Shown: positions 1 to 8,620 of the stretch, in pieces | How the letters are laid out: every line of letters begins with the position of its first letter | Numbering within the stretch: the stretch's first letter is position 1 | Origin: Lachnospiraceae bacterium | GTDB taxonomy: Bacteria; Bacillota; Clostridia; Lachnospirales; Lachnospiraceae | Assembly (NCBI GenBank): GCA_015057625.1 | Contig: SVDZ01000007.1 | Coordinates: 62,001-126,000, forward strand | DNA length: 64,000 nucleotides | Direction: 5' to 3' | The notes under the pieces: generated by a model | The model's database searches: none | What the model was told of the DNA's origin: nothing | Seen by the model: the letters and a program-made list of their open reading frames with translations, nothing else | Translations under genes and position numbers: made by a program

Positions 1-203
1 TTTCCGTCAAATTTCAATATATCTCCCACGTCACACCCCAGGTAATAACATATTTTGTTAATTGTACTCAAACGCACACCTTTTGCCTTTCCACTTCTGA
101 GCACTGACAGGTTTGCCTCCGTGATACCTATTTGTTTGCATAAATCTTTTGATTTTATTTTCTTTTCTTTCATTATCTCAGAAAGACAAATCTGTATTCC
201 CAT
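1..203 (-). CDS. XRE-family (YozG-like) transcriptional regulator, partial
   Basis: A small helix-turn-helix DNA-binding protein, cut by the left edge of the window, so its C-terminus is missing. The frame reads MGIQICLSEIMKEKK, then a helix-turn-helix with CKQIGITEANLSVLRSGKAK. It ends in the CYYLGCDVGDILKF type of segment typical of the short Cro/CI-like YozG family. The ATG is preceded by GGGAGG at good spacing. It lies just downstream of a multi-pass membrane protein. YozG-type regulators are commonly paired with such proteins, and it may bind the two palindromes at 1310-1370. Confidence 0.8.
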   Translation of the reverse strand, partial: MGIQICLSEIMKEKKIKSKDLCKQIGITEANLSVLRSGKAKGVRLSTINKICYYLGCDVGDILKFDG

Positions 204-268
204 AGTTTCCTCCCTTTTTCAACATTCACACTCACCATCTTATATTTCTGCTTCTCTCTATGAACTGT

Positions 269-1246
269 TTATATAAACAACTCATTCTCTTTTTTGAGTT
301 TTGTATTCTCTTTAATCAGCCTTGCCAATATCATAAGTATTGAAGCCAATATGATTGTTCCAATAGGAAATGTTGCCTGAATATCCATAATATTGTTATT
401 CTTTCCTGCCGTAAGCTGTGTAAGATTAAAGGCTACCTGCGCCAACACTGCAAATATCAAATATGTTCTGTTTACAGCTGTAAGCTTCATCAGATGCGCA
501 ACTACTTCTTTATTAGCCACACTTTCTCTCATCTTTGGAATTACACTCCATCCAATCTTTGCAATTACAATTAAATAAATATACGAAATCTGCTGCACTA
601 TATATCTCATAATCAAAAAGCTTCGTGTTGTTATAACTTCCTGTGGCGAATTTAATGAATGTGATTTCTGCTCAAAAAATAATTTTAAAAGTTGTAGCAG
701 ATTCATTCCAAAAATCTCAAACACTGCTATTACCATGACTGCAACGCAGGAACCTCTGAGAACTGAGTAAATTTTATCGCCCTTGACTCCGTCAATCATT
801 CTCACAATCTTTATAATGCAGTAAGCAAAAATCATTGATATCAGCGTCGTAACAAAAACCGATAATTCCGTCGCCACATCATTCACTTTTGAAATATCCG
901 GCATCATTGATGGGTTAATACCCCAGTAAACTGTTGCAAATGTCATGACCGAAATCACAATCAACAAACAATCTTCGATTCCCATCTTCTTCTTTGCAAT
1001 CAAAAACGTCATCACGGCAATTGGTATCAAACCAATCACCACATAAATTGCGATTGCAATAAAATTACCGACATCTCCCGAAAGTGACATATTCCTAAGT
1101 AACTTAATCAATCCGTTAACCGGCGAAATCAAAATATAAAACATATCGCTCTCAACATCTTTAAAGTTCTTAATCGCAATAATCATGCATGCAAGCGCTT
1201 CAATCAAAAGCACAAAAAACAATTTGACAAAACCTTTATCCTTCAT
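269..1246 (-). CDS. Multi-pass membrane protein paired with XRE regulator
   Basis: About 325 residues with roughly eight hydrophobic segments and no soluble domain that I recognise. The start is placed at MKDKGFVKLFF because a GGAGG lies five bases upstream. The longer frame upstream has no better site. The pairing with a YozG-like regulator resembles DUF2975-type membrane proteins, but this protein is about twice their usual length, so that link is tentative. The gene and the regulator read in the same direction and are 65 bp apart, so they are probably co-transcribed. Function unknown. Confidence 0.7.
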   Translation of the reverse strand: MKDKGFVKLFFVLLIEALACMIIAIKNFKDVESDMFYILISPVNGLIKLLRNMSLSGDVGNFIAIAIYVVIGLIPIAVMTFLIAKKKMGIEDCLLIVISVMTFATVYWGINPSMMPDISKVNDVATELSVFVTTLISMIFAYCIIKIVRMIDGVKGDKIYSVLRGSCVAVMVIAVFEIFGMNLLQLLKLFFEQKSHSLNSPQEVITTRSFLIMRYIVQQISYIYLIVIAKIGWSVIPKMRESVANKEVVAHLMKLTAVNRTYLIFAVLAQVAFNLTQLTAGKNNNIMDIQATFPIGTIILASILMILARLIKENTKLKKENELFI

Positions 1247-1309
1247 AAATACCTCCGTGGCAAAATGCCCACCTATAAATACATAGTTCAAAACACGTGC
1301 TTAGCAAAA

Positions 1310-1370
1310 ATTATCGTTTTTCAATAATTTTAATCTTAATATATACAGAAAATTATCGTTTGTCAATAAT
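1310..1370. promoter_or_regulatory. Two operator-like palindromes 42 bp apart
   Basis: Two 19-bp near-identical, near-palindromic sites (ATTATCGTTTTTCAATAAT at 1310-1328, ATTATCGTTTGTCAATAAT at 1352-1370) stand 42 bp apart, four helical turns, upstream of the membrane-protein/XRE pair. The half-site is ATTATYG with five bases between arms. The spacing puts both sites on the same face of the helix, as for cooperative repressor binding. The likely binder is the adjacent XRE protein; this is inference. Confidence 0.5.
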
Positions 1371-1390
1371 TTTTTTAAAAATGAGACATG

Positions 1391-1453
1391 CACATAAAAA
1401 AAACCGACATGAAAAGGATGTTTACATACTTTTCATGTCGGTTTTTTATGTAT
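1391..1453. terminator. Bidirectional intrinsic terminator
   Basis: A long A/T-flanked hairpin whose arms read AAAACCGACATGAAAA and TTTTCATGTCGGTTTT. T runs lie on both sides, so it can end transcription in either direction. It lies about 100 bp beyond the antiporter stop codon, separated from it by a two-copy repeat. Confidence 0.7.
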
Positions 1454-1556
1454 ATGGCGAAGCCATAGAGCGAGAAGTAGCGAAGCGTATTCGAGCTTGC
1501 ATGTATATGGCGAAGCCATAAAGCGAAAAGTAGCGAGAAGTAGCGAGCTTGCATAT
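1450..1556 (+). repeat. Two-copy 53-bp repeat next to a terminator
   Basis: Two tandem copies with a 53-bp period. Each begins GTATATGGCGAAGCCATA (a tiny hairpin TGGCGAAGCCA at 1455-1465 and 1508-1518) and continues with GCGAGAAGTAGCGA-type sequence ending CGAGCTTGCA. Related units occur in four copies at 61133-61331 on the other strand, also just beyond a long hairpin and a TGGCGATGCCA mini-hairpin. No gene lies in the repeat; open frames across it have no ribosome site. Confidence 0.65.
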
Positions 1557-2732
1557 CTATGCTTCCTTTTTAATTTCTCCAATATACGTCAGTGTAATTT
1601 TTGTGAGAACCGGTCCAACCAGCTCGTAGATTACTGTTCCGCAAAGAACAACTGCTGTTATTCTACTGCTGTACTGTGGCACTATGGCTCCACTCATGGA
1701 CGCAAGACCAATGGCCACTCCGGCCTGAGGAATAAGTCCGATTCCCAAAAATTTCTGAACATTTGGCTCTGCTTTTGAAAGCTTTCCTCCAATTGCTGCT
1801 CCCACAAGCTTTCCTCCCACTCTGAATACAATATAAATTATACCCAGTGTTCCTATTGTAGGAAGTATTCCTATATCAAGTCCAGCTCCCGACATAAAGA
1901 AGAACATCATAAATATCGGTGGCGTCATTCTATCCATCTGCTCAAATACAACCTTACAGTTACTTGAGGTATTTACTACTGTGATACTCATTGCCATACA
2001 TGTGAGAAGTGGTGACAAATCTACTTTATCTGACAAACTTACCGCCAATGCAACCATTGCGATTGTAATGGCAAGTCTGTTCCCTCTTCCTGTGTAAAAC
2101 TTGATTAACAATGTAAATATAAGTCCCATCACAATTCCCACCAGTAAAGAACCGAAGATTTCTCTAACCGGAGACAATAATGTCGCAGCTGAAACATGTC
2201 CTGTCATATAAACCTTTGCAATAGCAACGCAAATACCGTAGGACATAAGAGCTGTTGCATCGTCGATTGCCACTACCGGAATCAACGTTCTTGTAACCGG
2301 TCCGCTGGCCTTATACTGCTTTGCCACAAGAATTGTAGCTGCAGGGTCTGTCGCTGCTGCAATGGCTCCCATAATTAGAGCAAGTTCCACCGGCATTCTA
2401 AATATCAGCATTCCCGCAATTACAAATGCTGTAGCCCCAAGGGACTCAAAAATCGCGATAACTACCGGAACTGCTCCAAGCTTTCTTATATACTTAAACT
2501 CAAACTCGGTACCAATTGAAAATGCGATAAACCCAAGTGCAATCTTTGAGACTATGGCAAAATTATTTACCATTCCCTCATTGATGATATGTAACACAGA
2601 AGGTCCGGCCAGCAACCCTATTATAAGATAGCCTGTAACATTCGGTAATTTAAACTGCTTTACTACTTTACCTGACATCAGACACAGAAAAAGTGTTATT
2701 GCCAAGTATATCAACAATTCGTCTATATTCAT
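1557..2732 (-). CDS. Cation:proton antiporter (CPA2/KefB-like)
   Basis: A 391-residue integral membrane protein with about 12 hydrophobic segments. The family signature is clear: the LPNVTGYLIIGLLAGP segment near residue 30, ATDPAA near 127, and a conserved Asp pair in VVAIDDATALMSYG near 155, where CPA exchangers bind the cation. It has no C-terminal TrkA-N domain, so it is a membrane-only exchanger for Na+ or K+ against H+. The gene follows a PII-like protein by 70 bp on the same strand, suggesting that the soluble protein senses a nucleotide and controls transport. The substrate cannot be told from sequence. Confidence 0.88.
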   Translation of the reverse strand: MNIDELLIYLAITLFLCLMSGKVVKQFKLPNVTGYLIIGLLAGPSVLHIINEGMVNNFAIVSKIALGFIAFSIGTEFEFKYIRKLGAVPVVIAIFESLGATAFVIAGMLIFRMPVELALIMGAIAAATDPAATILVAKQYKASGPVTRTLIPVVAIDDATALMSYGICVAIAKVYMTGHVSAATLLSPVREIFGSLLVGIVMGLIFTLLIKFYTGRGNRLAITIAMVALAVSLSDKVDLSPLLTCMAMSITVVNTSSNCKVVFEQMDRMTPPIFMMFFFMSGAGLDIGILPTIGTLGIIYIVFRVGGKLVGAAIGGKLSKAEPNVQKFLGIGLIPQAGVAIGLASMSGAIVPQYSSRITAVVLCGTVIYELVGPVLTKITLTYIGEIKKEA

Positions 2733-2802
2733 TGTATTTCTCCGTTAATATATTCTCTATTAATAATCCACCTGTTAATATACAGAAAATGATGTTTACA
2801 AA

Positions 2803-3147
2803 TTAGTTTCTGTCAAAACCTTTTTCAAAATTCACAGGAACTGTAAACATTACAGCGGTTCCCGGCTGATTTAAATCTCCCACAACTTCCTCAACTGTGG
2901 CTGTAACTTTATCAATTCTTTCTCTGTCCAATACAAACATAAGCATCTTGCAATCCTCATTATACTCGTGATTGTTTGCGCTCCTAAAAAGACCAAACAT
3001 CGGAACATCTGTCCATCGTTTTGCCAATGCCGAAGTCATACTTTTTGCATCCATAATTGTTCCGTGATGTATATCAATCTCCTGTAACTTTACAATAAGT
3101 TCATCTACCAATTCTACTTTCTTTAAAATAATAATCAAAAATTCCAT
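2803..3147 (-). CDS. PII-like nucleotide-binding regulatory protein
   Basis: A 114-residue protein of PII length and pattern. It starts MEFLIIILKKVELVDELIVK, has a variable T-loop-like middle, and ends GTAVMFTVPVNFEKGF. The start follows AGGAGACAGGT; the longer frame would overlap the upstream protease gene. It lacks the GlnB T-loop tyrosine signature, so it belongs to the broad PII-like group that binds adenine nucleotides or bicarbonate-linked signals. Its placement directly before the antiporter suggests it gates that transporter rather than nitrogen metabolism; this is inference. Confidence 0.75.
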   Translation of the reverse strand: MEFLIIILKKVELVDELIVKLQEIDIHHGTIMDAKSMTSALAKRWTDVPMFGLFRSANNHEYNEDCKMLMFVLDRERIDKVTATVEEVVGDLNQPGTAVMFTVPVNFEKGFDRN

Positions 3148-3175
3148 ACCTGTCTCCTTTTCTATTACCTGTTTA

Positions 3176-4345
3176 TTATTTGAGCTGCTCAAGTGCTTTT
3201 AAAAGCTGTTCATCTGCCTTAGTATCTGCGTCATCCTCCACTTCCACATCAGGTGTAATTCCCTTCTTGTGAATATTCTTTCCGTTTGGAGTGTAATATT
3301 TTGATACTGTAAGCTTAATTGCAGAGCCGTCATCCAGTCCGAATACAGTCTGAACAATTCCTTTACCGAAAGACTGAGTTCCCACAATTGTTCCGGCTTT
3401 GTAATCCTGTATTGCCCCCGCAAAGATTTCAGATGCACTGGCGCTGTTTTTATTCATCAGAACTACCATTGGAATATCGAGACATTTTTCGTCTGACTTC
3501 TCAACTTCCTTCTTACCGTATTTATCAAGGGTATAAACCAATGTTCCCTCCGGAAGCAGCTCGTCTAACATGTTGCAGACTGTATCATAATTTCCTCCCG
3601 GATTGTTTCTCAAGTCGAAAACTACTGATTTCATTCCCTGCTCTTTGAGTTCCTTAATTTTCTTTGAGAAAATCTCGTCTGTATTTGAATCGAACTGTAA
3701 AATGTGAACATATCCGATTTTATTTTTTTCATCTATCATCTCAGAAGCCACTGTAGGTATTTCTATAGTTCTTCTCTCAACATCAAACTCAATGTATTTG
3801 TCTTCTGACGCTCTATAAACTTCAATATTAACTTTTGTGCCTTCTTCACCCTTGATTTCGCTGACAACCTTATCAATGTCTACTCCGGTAACTTCTTCGC
3901 CCTCAACTTTGTAGAGTACATCTCCGTCTTTGAGTCCGGCCTCTTTCGCAGGTGTATTGTCATATACAGATATCATTGTAATTACTCCTGTCTCATTATT
4001 CTGTGATACAACTACGCCTATTCCCTTATATTCGCCTGAAGACGACTCCATAAGTTCCTGATATTCTTCCTTGGTAAAATACTGTGAGTACGGATCTTCA
4101 AGTGCACTGACATAGCCCTTGTAAATACCATCTTCCATATCGGATTTTTTTAAGTCCCCTGAATCAAGATAAAATGTATCTATATATTTCTGCAACAACT
4201 CCAGCTTGGAATCTGTGGATTTTGTCACCTCCATACTTTTATCTGCCTTCAAGGAAACGACATTCTTGATACTAACTACTCCTGCAACCAAAAAAGCCAT
4301 AGATAGTACCCCACACATAAATGATGCCAAATAACTTTTTTTCAT
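3176..4345 (-). CDS. S41 family C-terminal processing peptidase
   Basis: A 389-residue exported serine protease. A single N-terminal hydrophobic segment (YLASFMCGVLSMAFLVAGVV) anchors or exports it. A PDZ domain follows (GIGVVVSQN to about residue 180), then the S41 catalytic core with VFDLRNNPGG and NSASASEIFAGAIQDY (catalytic Ser in SASE) and GTQSFGKGIVQ (catalytic Lys). The start is the ATG after AAGGGAG; an in-frame GTG six codons earlier overlaps that ribosome site. It lies downstream of ftsE-ftsX-M23 peptidase, so it may process envelope proteins during cell separation. Confidence 0.92.
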   Translation of the reverse strand: MKKSYLASFMCGVLSMAFLVAGVVSIKNVVSLKADKSMEVTKSTDSKLELLQKYIDTFYLDSGDLKKSDMEDGIYKGYVSALEDPYSQYFTKEEYQELMESSSGEYKGIGVVVSQNNETGVITMISVYDNTPAKEAGLKDGDVLYKVEGEEVTGVDIDKVVSEIKGEEGTKVNIEVYRASEDKYIEFDVERRTIEIPTVASEMIDEKNKIGYVHILQFDSNTDEIFSKKIKELKEQGMKSVVFDLRNNPGGNYDTVCNMLDELLPEGTLVYTLDKYGKKEVEKSDEKCLDIPMVVLMNKNSASASEIFAGAIQDYKAGTIVGTQSFGKGIVQTVFGLDDGSAIKLTVSKYYTPNGKNIHKKGITPDVEVEDDADTKADEQLLKALEQLK

Positions 4346-4378
4346 TTTATTATCTCCCTTCACACCACTTTGCCCGCA

Positions 4379-4430
4379 AGGCTATTCAATAATCAAATTT
4401 GATTACCTCAAACCTTACGGGCATTAATTC
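4379..4430 (-). other. Intergenic hairpin between M23 and S41 genes
   Basis: Inverted repeat with arms TGCCCGCAAGG and CCTTACGGGCA and an inner AATCAAATTTGATTA palindrome. No T run follows on the minus strand, so it is more likely an RNA processing or attenuation structure than a full terminator. Confidence 0.45.
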
Positions 4431-4455
4431 AAGTCTTTTTTAATTATATGTCAAC

Positions 4456-5718
4456 TTACGGACTTACATAACTCAATGGGCTTACATATGCGCCATTAAG
4501 TCTTACACTGAAGTGTAAGTGATTTCCTGTAGATGAACCTGTTGTTCCTACAAGTCCGATTGTCTGTCCCTGTGAAACATTCTGTCCTGCTGATACAAGA
4601 AGTGCAGACATATGCATATACACTGTATAAACTCCGTTTCCGTGATCAATTCCAATCCAGTTTCCTGCCGAAGTACTGTAGTTTGCCCACGCAACCTGTC
4701 CTGATGCAGAGGCAATAATTGGAGTTCCTGCCGGTGCCGGCAAATCAATACCTGAATGGTAAGCTGTAGCTCCTGTGAATGGATCTGATCTGTATCCAAA
4801 ACCTGACGAAATAGCTGTGTATCCCGGCAATGGCCAAATATATCCTGACACTGTAACATGTCCTGTGGTCTGCCCTTTGCTAACCTGTGGTATATAGGTT
4901 GGGCTAGAAGTATTATTGTTTGCTGCCGCCTGCTTTGCAGCTTTTTCTGCTGCAGCTTTTCTTTCAGCCTCAATCTTCTCCATCTGTGCAATATCATCTT
5001 GCTGACTCTTGATTGCAAAGTCTACCTGACCTAACTCACCCTCAGCCTTTGAAATCTTTGCATCGTAAGCTGTGAGTTCCATCTGCTTTGCATCCACTAA
5101 TGTCTGAACATTATTCTTTTCTTCAGTCTGTTCTTCCTGGAGAGCAAGCAATTCTTTTTCCTGTTTCTCTAAATTTGCCTCTCTCTCTTCAATCTCAGCT
5201 TTTGTAGCTTTCATCTTGTCTAACATTCTTCTGTCATAAGAAGACAACTCTGAAATATACTCTGCTTTGTTGAGGAAATCCGAAATACTCTCTGAACTGA
5301 GAATCATGCTAAGAAGCTCCTGATTTCCATTCTCATACATAAACTGAATTCTGAGTTTCATATCTCCGTACTGAACCACAATACTGTCCTGAGCCTCTTT
5401 GAGTTTAACTTTGTTCTTCTCAATTTTAGTGCCGACTTTTTCAAGATTCTGCTCTGTCTTATAAAGGGCTTTAGTGATTTTCCCAAGCTCCTTGTCCAGC
5501 TTTTCGATATTTTTCTCGATAGCCGCCTTGTCCGATTCAAGACTGTTAAGTGTATTCTGAATGTCTTTTTTCTGTTGTTCAAACTGCTTTAATTTTTCTT
5601 TTTCTTCACTGATAGTGGCACCGATTTGAGTTCCCATAAAGCTGGCCGTAACTGCTGCCATGGTTACTATGCTAACGGCACCTCTCATGATTTTCTTGTT
5701 AATTAATTTCTTAATCAA
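4456..5718 (-). CDS. Coiled-coil M23 peptidase (PcsB/EnvC-like murein hydrolase)
   Basis: About 420 residues: a signal-like hydrophobic N-terminus (AVSIVTMAAVTASFMG), a long coiled coil rich in Glu, Lys and Gln from about residue 40 to 260, an Ala-rich linker, and a C-terminal LytM/M23 domain. The domain keeps its zinc ligands: HSGIDL gives His and Asp, and HLHFSV gives HxH. I place the start at the TTG that follows AAGGTGG by eight bases; a GTG four codons earlier is embedded in that ribosome site. The gene follows ftsX by 13 bp. In the FtsEX paradigm, such a hydrolase is switched on by the ABC complex at the septum. Confidence 0.9.
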   Translation of the reverse strand: MIKKLINKKIMRGAVSIVTMAAVTASFMGTQIGATISEEKEKLKQFEQQKKDIQNTLNSLESDKAAIEKNIEKLDKELGKITKALYKTEQNLEKVGTKIEKNKVKLKEAQDSIVVQYGDMKLRIQFMYENGNQELLSMILSSESISDFLNKAEYISELSSYDRRMLDKMKATKAEIEEREANLEKQEKELLALQEEQTEEKNNVQTLVDAKQMELTAYDAKISKAEGELGQVDFAIKSQQDDIAQMEKIEAERKAAAEKAAKQAAANNNTSSPTYIPQVSKGQTTGHVTVSGYIWPLPGYTAISSGFGYRSDPFTGATAYHSGIDLPAPAGTPIIASASGQVAWANYSTSAGNWIGIDHGNGVYTVYMHMSALLVSAGQNVSQGQTIGLVGTTGSSTGNHLHFSVRLNGAYVSPLSYVSP

Positions 5719-5731
5719 AACTTTTACCACC

Positions 5732-6640
5732 TTAGATTTTCAAATGTTTTCTAATAGACGCAACACTTCCAAGCAATCCGATTCCTGCTCCTACGCCAAA
5801 ACTGATTGGCACCAGGAAAACAAATACTGAATGTATTGGAAGGAATGATACGATTGATGAGAGCGCGTGGAACTGCGACATAACAAAATCCACTACTCTG
5901 TCATAAAGCACAAACAATAACACAAGCGGTATTGCAGCGCCAATGATACCAATCACCATACCTTCTATAATAAATGGTGCTCTTACAAAAGTATTTGTTG
6001 CACCTATTAATTTCATAATCTTAATTTCTTTATTTCTAACAGAAATTCCCATCATAACAGTGTTGCTGATAAGGAATATACCAACTCCAAGCAATACGAG
6101 AATAATCGCAATTGATGCATATCCTACAAATCGTCCAAAATTAGTCATTGTAGAAACCGCACTCTCCGAGTATTTTACAAGACGAACATTTTCAATCTGC
6201 TCAATCTCTTTAACATATTCTGACTGTTTGCTGATATCTTCAATGTAGACAGCGTAATTTGCAGAATTTGCAAGCGGATTATCTTCTTTAAATCCTTCTG
6301 CAAGCTCCGGAGAATCCGCGAAATATGATTTTTGGAATTCCTCCCATGCTTTTTCTGCGGAGGTGAACTCAATATTAAGCACTCCGTCCATTCCTTTTAT
6401 CTGTTCACCAATAGCATCCATTCGCTCTTGGGTTGTTCCCTCGTCAAAGAAAACTGTAATACCAACCTGTTCTTCTGCGTTTTTTACAATGTACTGAAAA
6501 TTCATAACCATCGCAAAAAATAATCCAATAAGAAAAATACAAGCTGCTATTGTTCCCACTGAAGCAAGAGAGAACAATTTATTTCTTTTTATATTTATTA
6601 TTCCCTGTTTTATGCAGTATATAGTTGTTCTTAAATTCAT
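5732..6640 (-). CDS. ftsX: Cell division protein FtsX
   Basis: A 302-residue membrane partner of FtsE. The typical start MNLRTTIYCIKQGIINIKRN precedes the first membrane helix. An extracellular domain (about residues 50-165) is followed by three C-terminal helices with the ISVRNKEIKIMKLIGATNTFV segment characteristic of FtsX. It lies between ftsE and the M23 hydrolase, the order expected for a module that couples ATP hydrolysis in the cytoplasm to wall cleavage outside. Confidence 0.95.
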   Translation of the reverse strand: MNLRTTIYCIKQGIINIKRNKLFSLASVGTIAACIFLIGLFFAMVMNFQYIVKNAEEQVGITVFFDEGTTQERMDAIGEQIKGMDGVLNIEFTSAEKAWEEFQKSYFADSPELAEGFKEDNPLANSANYAVYIEDISKQSEYVKEIEQIENVRLVKYSESAVSTMTNFGRFVGYASIAIILVLLGVGIFLISNTVMMGISVRNKEIKIMKLIGATNTFVRAPFIIEGMVIGIIGAAIPLVLLFVLYDRVVDFVMSQFHALSSIVSFLPIHSVFVFLVPISFGVGAGIGLLGSVASIRKHLKI

Positions 6641-6674
6641 TTTTCTCTGTTTCCTAACATTTTATTAGGCAAAT

Positions 6675-7346
6675 TTACGGCATTGCCTTAGTGTCACTTA
6701 CCTTCACACCTTTTTTCATTGTAATTACACGCTTCTCCATTGCATTTACAATTTCTAAGTTGTGTGTAACAACGACTACTGTCGTGCCCTGATTATTGAC
6801 CTCTTCTAAAAGTTTCATGATTTCCCATGAGTTTCCCGGGTCAAGATTTCCTGTAGGCTCGTCTGCCAATAATAATTTTGGTTTGTTAACCAACGCTCTT
6901 GCCAACGCAACTCTCTGCTGCTCACCACCGGATAACTCACCCGGCAATGATCTGTATTTCTCTGAAAGTCCTACCATAGTAAGTAACGGTGGAACATTCT
7001 TTCTGATTTCTCTTTTTGAAACTCCGATAACATGCTGTGCAAACGCCACATTGTCATATACATTTCTGTCCGGCAATAATCTGAAGTCCTGGAACACGCA
7101 TCCGATCTCACGTCGGAACTTTGCAGCCTGTCCTGATTTAAGTCTGCTTAAGTCTCTTCCGTTGACGATGATTTTTCCTGATGTTGGCTGAAGTTCTCTC
7201 AAGAGTAACTTGATAAATGTGGACTTACCTGATCCGCTGGAACCAACAATAAATACAAATTCACCATCTTCTATTTCTATATTTACATCATTAAGGGCAT
7301 AAGTACCCTCTTTATAGCTTTTTGTTACATGATCTAAAGTAATCAT
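6675..7346 (-). CDS. ftsE: Cell division ATP-binding protein FtsE
   Basis: A 223-residue ABC ATPase. Visible motifs are Walker A GSSGSGKST near residue 37, the signature LSGGEQQRVALARAL near 138, and Walker B LLLADEPTGNLDP near 160, all in the FtsE form. It is the first gene of the ftsE-ftsX-M23-S41 run and is read 34 bp before ftsX. Confidence 0.95.
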   Translation of the reverse strand: MITLDHVTKSYKEGTYALNDVNIEIEDGEFVFIVGSSGSGKSTFIKLLLRELQPTSGKIIVNGRDLSRLKSGQAAKFRREIGCVFQDFRLLPDRNVYDNVAFAQHVIGVSKREIRKNVPPLLTMVGLSEKYRSLPGELSGGEQQRVALARALVNKPKLLLADEPTGNLDPGNSWEIMKLLEEVNNQGTTVVVVTHNLEIVNAMEKRVITMKKGVKVSDTKAMP

Positions 7347-7370
7347 TTAAGCCCTCCGGGTTAATAATTT

Positions 7371-8459
7371 CTAGTACTCTGTATTCTCCATGTAATTCAT
7401 GTATTTAACTACCATGAGTGCGATCTTAAATGTGATAGCATCCTCAAACACTCTGAGGTCAAGACCTGTACTCTTCTGGAGCTTATCAAGTCTGTATACA
7501 AGTGTATTTCTGTGAATGTATAACTGTCTTGATGTCTCTGATACATTAAGACTGTTCTCAAAGAATTTGTTGATAGTAGACAATGTCTCCTCATCAAACT
7601 CATCAGGTGACTTTCCGTCAAAGATTTCCTTGATGAACATCTTACACAAAGGAATAGGTAACTGGTAAATAAGTCTTCCGATTCCAAGGTTATTGTAAGC
7701 GATAACATTCTTTGTGCTATAGAAAATCTTTCCTACATCCAATGCCATCTTAGCTTCCTTGTATGATCTTGATACTTCCTTGAGTTCTCTTACAATAGTA
7801 CCGTATGCAACGTTTGCTTTAACCATAGCTTCTGTGTTAAGCATATCAACGATGGTATTGCAAACTTTTTCTATTTCTTCATATCCCTGTCCTTCTTCAA
7901 GTTCCTTAACAAGGATAATGCTCTTTTCATCTACCGCTGTAATGAAATCCTTTGATTTTCCGATAAACAGTGTTCTTACTGTCTCAAGTGCAACACTGTC
8001 CTTTTCATTTTTGGTCTCAATAATACAAACCACACGTTTTGCATCTGTCTGAATGTGAAGTTTTTTGGCTCTGTTATAAATATCAACAAGTAATAAGTTA
8101 TCAAGCAAAAGATTCTTGATAAAGTTGTCCTTGTCAAATCTCTCCTTGTAAGCCACAAGAAGATTCTGAATCTGGAAAGTTACCATCTTTCCAATCATAT
8201 ATGTGTCTTCGTTTGCACCCTGAGCTATCAAAATGAGTTCAAGCTGTGTCTCGTCATATACCTTAAAGAACTGATGATCCTGCACTACCTGACTGTCCGC
8301 CTCCGAGTTAACAAATGAAGAAATGGCATTATTAAATTCATTTCCCACATCAAAAGTTGAAGCAATTACTTTTCCGTCTGTGTCAGAAACACAGAAATCA
8401 ACTCTTGATATATCTTTTATTCCATCGATTGTTGTCTGTAAGATCTGGTTTGATATCAT
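7371..8459 (-). CDS. CdaR/PucR-type transcriptional regulator
   Basis: A 362-residue regulator. The N-terminal part (about 1-130: MISNQILQTTIDGIKDISRVDF, IASTFDVGNEFN) matches the sugar-diacid recognition domain. The C-terminal 60 residues form a PucR-type helix-turn-helix (NVSETSRQLYIHRNTLVYRLDKLQ). The ribosome site is AAGGAGTG. The family responds to carboxylic acids such as glycerate or glucarate. No matching catabolic gene is adjacent: ftsE lies on one side and the MsmX-type ATPase on the other. It may therefore control genes elsewhere or the sugar ATPase. Confidence 0.85.
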   Translation of the reverse strand: MISNQILQTTIDGIKDISRVDFCVSDTDGKVIASTFDVGNEFNNAISSFVNSEADSQVVQDHQFFKVYDETQLELILIAQGANEDTYMIGKMVTFQIQNLLVAYKERFDKDNFIKNLLLDNLLLVDIYNRAKKLHIQTDAKRVVCIIETKNEKDSVALETVRTLFIGKSKDFITAVDEKSIILVKELEEGQGYEEIEKVCNTIVDMLNTEAMVKANVAYGTIVRELKEVSRSYKEAKMALDVGKIFYSTKNVIAYNNLGIGRLIYQLPIPLCKMFIKEIFDGKSPDEFDEETLSTINKFFENSLNVSETSRQLYIHRNTLVYRLDKLQKSTGLDLRVFEDAITFKIALMVVKYMNYMENTEY

Positions 8460-8524
8460 ATATGCACTCCTTATCTTCTAAATCCGGCTACTTTGCACCA
8501 TTTTCATTTTATCATACTTTCGAC

Positions 8525-8563
8525 CAAAAAAAAGGGGAAATGCAATATTTTTGCATTTCCCTC
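8525..8563 (-). terminator. Intrinsic terminator of msmX-type gene
   Basis: On the minus strand a perfect stem (GGAAATGCA / TGCATTTCC) is followed by CCTTTTTTTTT. It lies about 60 bp past the ATPase stop codon, so the ATPase and the CdaR-type gene are separate transcripts. Confidence 0.85.
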
Positions 8564-8620
8564 ATTATTTCATATATTTTTGAAAAACCTGTGTTTTTCA
8601 GATTAATCTCAATTATCTGA

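Noticed and set aside
1297..1778. Two small plus-strand frames
   Set aside because: They run through operators, terminator, repeat and into the antiporter gene; no ribosome site or family match.
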